Position numbers and translations under genes: made by a program. 41,065 nt of DNA from an uncultured Prevotellaceae bacterium (GTDB taxonomy: Bacteria; Bacteroidota; Bacteroidia; Bacteroidales; UBA932): the NCBI GenBank assembly GCA_900314395.1, contig OMVB01000075.1, positions 1 to 41,065 on the forward strand, written 5' to 3'. Below the pieces are notes generated by a model. It searched no databases. It was given only the letters and a program-made list of their open reading frames with translations, and was not told where the DNA came from. Of the stretch, positions 38,988-41,065 are shown in pieces; position 1 is the first letter of the stretch; the number at the start of each line of letters is the position of its first letter.

Positions 38988-39356
38988 TCAGTAGTAATGC
39001 CACATGACGTTCTGCGTCAAACTGGGAGAATTGTCCGCATGGACATAGGTCTTTCCGATTCCGATTCTCCTGAATCCAACATCAAGAAGGGCCTTGACAA
39101 CCTTCATGCGGTTGGCGTTGGAGTTACACCGAATATCAACGGCATGGCCAGTCGTATGTGCGCTTAGACCGCTGCGCCCTTTGCTCTTTTCATAAGGGAC
39201 GGAACGATATGCGCTGTTCAGCACAAACGGAATCCCTGCACGTTCTCTTGCCGCATCGAGCATATCCAAGAGGGATTGCTGCATGTCTTGCATCGAACAG
39301 GAAGGAACGCACCGCTTGAACTCCCCTTCGGAAAAATACTTTGCACTATTCGCCAT
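38988..39356 (-). CDS. M15-type endolysin (peptidoglycan peptidase)
   Basis: 122 residues. The M15 zinc site is clear: SAYRS at 48-52, SAHTTGHAVDI with H67 and D74, and YVHAD with H106. This is the compact Peptidase_M15_3/DD-carboxypeptidase-like family, often used as phage endolysin, cleaving peptide cross-links in the wall. It overlaps the holin-like gene by 11 bp and is followed by a terminator. No separate wall-binding domain and no signal peptide, so export would depend on the holin. Confidence 0.9.
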   Translation of the reverse strand: MANSAKYFSEGEFKRCVPSCSMQDMQQSLLDMLDAARERAGIPFVLNSAYRSVPYEKSKGRSGLSAHTTGHAVDIRCNSNANRMKVVKALLDVGFRRIGIGKTYVHADNSPSLTQNVMWHYY

Positions 39357-39585
39357 CTTTATCTTTCAGTTCACGTTTAATTTTCTCAACCTTGCGGTTA
39401 CCTGCATAATTGATTCCAAGGATAGCCCCGACGAGCGTGCAAATCTCTCCGAAGGCCGTAAGCACGGAGGCGTGTATCTCCCCCGTGGGGGAAACACAGA
39501 AGCCCGCCACCAACAAGCCGCATCCGAATACGATTAGGATGCAAGCAAGGTAAAACTCATATATGGAAGGTATTGAGGTTTGCAT
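39346..39585 (-). CDS. holin-like membrane protein
   Basis: 79 residues. Two hydrophobic helices (about 8-28 and 40-60) separated by a short loop with PTGE, and a charged C-terminus (RKVEKIKRELKDKDGE). This size, topology and position right before the endolysin are typical of holins. It starts 3 bp after the receptor-binding gene stop and overlaps the endolysin gene. No family is definable from sequence alone. Confidence 0.75.
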   Translation of the reverse strand: MQTSIPSIYEFYLACILIVFGCGLLVAGFCVSPTGEIHASVLTAFGEICTLVGAILGINYAGNRKVEKIKRELKDKDGE

Positions 39586-39587
39586 GG

Positions 39588-41065
39588 CTAATACTCGGCT
39601 TCCATAATCCCGTATGTCACCCTGCCATCATCAACGAAGGCGAATATAATTACTAATTCCGCGGAATTTACTTCCGGTTGGTTGCTGGGGTTAAGCCCTG
39701 TTTCGATAATACCATAAGCTTTCAGGACTTTTGGGTTCATGGCTCTTCCATACCTCTGATTGAGGTAGTGATCAACAAATCCCCATATCCAATCTTTCCA
39801 CTTATCATAATCAAAAACATTAACAGGATACATGACATCAAAGAAACCCCCTTTAGATACTATACATGTTGGATTTATAAAATTCTCCGGTAGCTCATCT
39901 CCAACATGGGTATCCTCGCCTCCAGAATATACGTAAGCCCTGTAGGGACGGAAGGAATACGTATTATTCGAATACCTTATCTGCATATAACAAACTTCTC
40001 CACTATTGGGTAATACTGCTATCCGTCCGAAAGAGGAAAGAGTATAACAGGAAAGAATTTTACTTATCTTGTATTCTCCGGCTTGTCGTTCTATAAAATC
40101 ATCAAAAGCTCCAGAGCAAAGAGCATGAGCAAATGGAATAATAGTGCCGGGTAGAGCCGTGCCTTCGTTTGCCGTGATGGAAAATAGGTCATTTATCATG
40201 AAATGCCTACCCGAAGGAAGTATCCAGCATGCCGCATAAGAAGAACCATGAAGGAAGAAGAAGACATCTACCCCCAGCGCATCGACACGGAAGGTCGCCC
40301 ACTGGATATTGCTCCCCTGTCGGCCGCTGAAAAACATATAGTTCTGCGCAGCGACACTTAGGCTGATATAGGCATCATCCGGGTCGAACTCCATTCCGCC
40401 TACCTTTCGGCCGCGGATATTCTCATCTGCCGTGCTATTCCGTCCGTAGGTAATAGAATCCGAGCCGATTATCTTGAGCACCTGCGCACGGATGGCGGCA
40501 TAGGTGTTGGACACTCCGAGCATTTCTGCGAGGGTGGCATTCGTACCGCCTGTGCCTACCTCTTGATAGTGTACAGGGAGTATTCCCGACCAGAGCGAGG
40601 TAACAACCGCCGAGGGGAACTTAACGCCCGGAGGAGTAACCACTGGAGCATCGAGGCCCTCGAATTTATAGTTGGAGCCATTGTCCTGCGAGGATAACTC
40701 CCATATTCTGCCATCAAAGGAATACGGTAGACGGATACTCCGCACGCCATTGTCGGAATCATTGTTGCAGCCGATAATCTTGTACTGCTCAACGATGTCA
40801 GGAGACATAACATAGTCTCCACTGCCCGAAAGCGACACGTAGAGAATATCATCGAAGTTCCCGGCAAGGAGGTCCACTCCATACTGATAGAGGGAATCGC
40901 CAATATTATCCCCCATGAACTCGCCGGCAATAAGCCGACTTCTCATAAGGAAGTGGCGTCCTTTCGGAAGGAACATACAACCGCAAGAACCCTGCGCTCC
41001 GTCTATAAAGAACGAGAGAGAGAAATCGGGGAAATCAAAACAAACGCCTTGGAATGTTGCGTCCG
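39588..41065 (-). CDS. receptor-binding / tail-fibre protein, C-terminal part (joins 1-500)
   Basis: The C-terminal part of the 640-residue protein begun at base 500. Two similar blocks are visible: one with FFIDGAQ ... LPKGRHFLM (GRHF at full-length residues 184-187) and one with FFLHGSS ... LPSGRHFMI (434-437), each followed by a G-x-FDD and a G-x-Y pattern. The spacing is 250 residues, so an internal duplication is likely. The end (GRAMNPKVLKAYGIIETGLNP, then FVDDGRVTYGIMEAEY) is probably the distal tip. It precedes the holin-like gene by 2 bp. Role in host recognition is inferred. Confidence 0.75.
   Translation of the reverse strand, partial: DATFQGVCFDFPDFSLSFFIDGAQGSCGCMFLPKGRHFLMRSRLIAGEFMGDNIGDSLYQYGVDLLAGNFDDILYVSLSGSGDYVMSPDIVEQYKIIGCNNDSDNGVRSIRLPYSFDGRIWELSSQDNGSNYKFEGLDAPVVTPPGVKFPSAVVTSLWSGILPVHYQEVGTGGTNATLAEMLGVSNTYAAIRAQVLKIIGSDSITYGRNSTADENIRGRKVGGMEFDPDDAYISLSVAAQNYMFFSGRQGSNIQWATFRVDALGVDVFFFLHGSSYAACWILPSGRHFMINDLFSITANEGTALPGTIIPFAHALCSGAFDDFIERQAGEYKISKILSCYTLSSFGRIAVLPNSGEVCYMQIRYSNNTYSFRPYRAYVYSGGEDTHVGDELPENFINPTCIVSKGGFFDVMYPVNVFDYDKWKDWIWGFVDHYLNQRYGRAMNPKVLKAYGIIETGLNPSNQPEVNSAELVIIFAFVDDGRVTYGIMEAEY
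41011..41065. repeat. right copy of 55-bp terminal direct repeat
   Basis: Identical to bases 1-55. See the left copy for the interpretation as an assembly overlap of a circular genome. Confidence 0.9.

Noticed and set aside
38923-39003. N-terminal extension of the HExxH membrane protein
   Set aside because: It crosses the endolysin terminator and the promoter; ATG 38922 follows these signals properly.
1-41065. Diversity-generating retroelement acting on the fibre gene
   Set aside because: No reverse transcriptase frame and no template-repeat pair recognisable near the fibre C-terminus.

Overview
The window looks like one complete, circularly assembled tailed-phage genome of about 41,010 bp. 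Its last 55 bases (41011-41065) repeat its first 55 exactly. When the repeat is collapsed, one receptor-binding/tail-fibre reading frame (640 codons plus stop) runs unbroken across the join. A siphovirus-like morphology is inferred from the portal, major capsid protein, 1151-residue tape measure protein and tail-tip genes. A Bacteroidales host is inferred from promoters of the TTTG-N19-21-TAnnTTTG type, the absence of Shine-Dalgarno-like leaders, and protein families familiar from gut Bacteroides phages. No integrase, partition gene or reverse transcriptase is visible.

Every gene I accept lies on the minus strand, so transcription runs from high to low coordinates. From right to left the layout is: RBP C-terminus, holin-like protein, M15 endolysin, membrane HExxH protein and spanin-like protein (41.0-37.9 kb); a 380-bp non-coding control region (37.9-37.5 kb); early, recombination and replication genes, including an XRE regulator, PD-(D/E)XK exonuclease, replication-initiator-like protein, RuvC-like resolvase, HNH nuclease, SSB and ASCH protein (37.5-29.0 kb); a block of small accessory genes (29-23.3 kb) containing a duplicated 54-residue gene, several very small membrane proteins and a GNAT; a tRNA-like element (23.3 kb); a ParB-like / D12 adenine methyltransferase / SAM-synthetase operon (23.1-20.6 kb); terminases (20.5-18.35 kb); portal, scaffold and capsid (18.2-13.0 kb); connector and two membrane proteins (13.0-9.1 kb); tape measure (9.0-5.6 kb); tail tip and fibres (5.6 kb to the join).

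The most unusual signals are: (i) seven dispersed copies of a roughly 90-bp promoter-leader module in front of the main operons; (ii) a methylation operon carrying its own shortened SAM synthetase, with an in-frame 9-bp minisatellite inside the methyltransferase; (iii) an almost complete absence of GATC (two sites found by eye); (iv) a 61-nt tRNA-like element with its own promoter and no room for a normal anticodon arm; (v) a membrane HExxH protein in the lysis region, expressed from a promoter buried in the endolysin terminator; and (vi) a duplicated domain in the receptor-binding protein.
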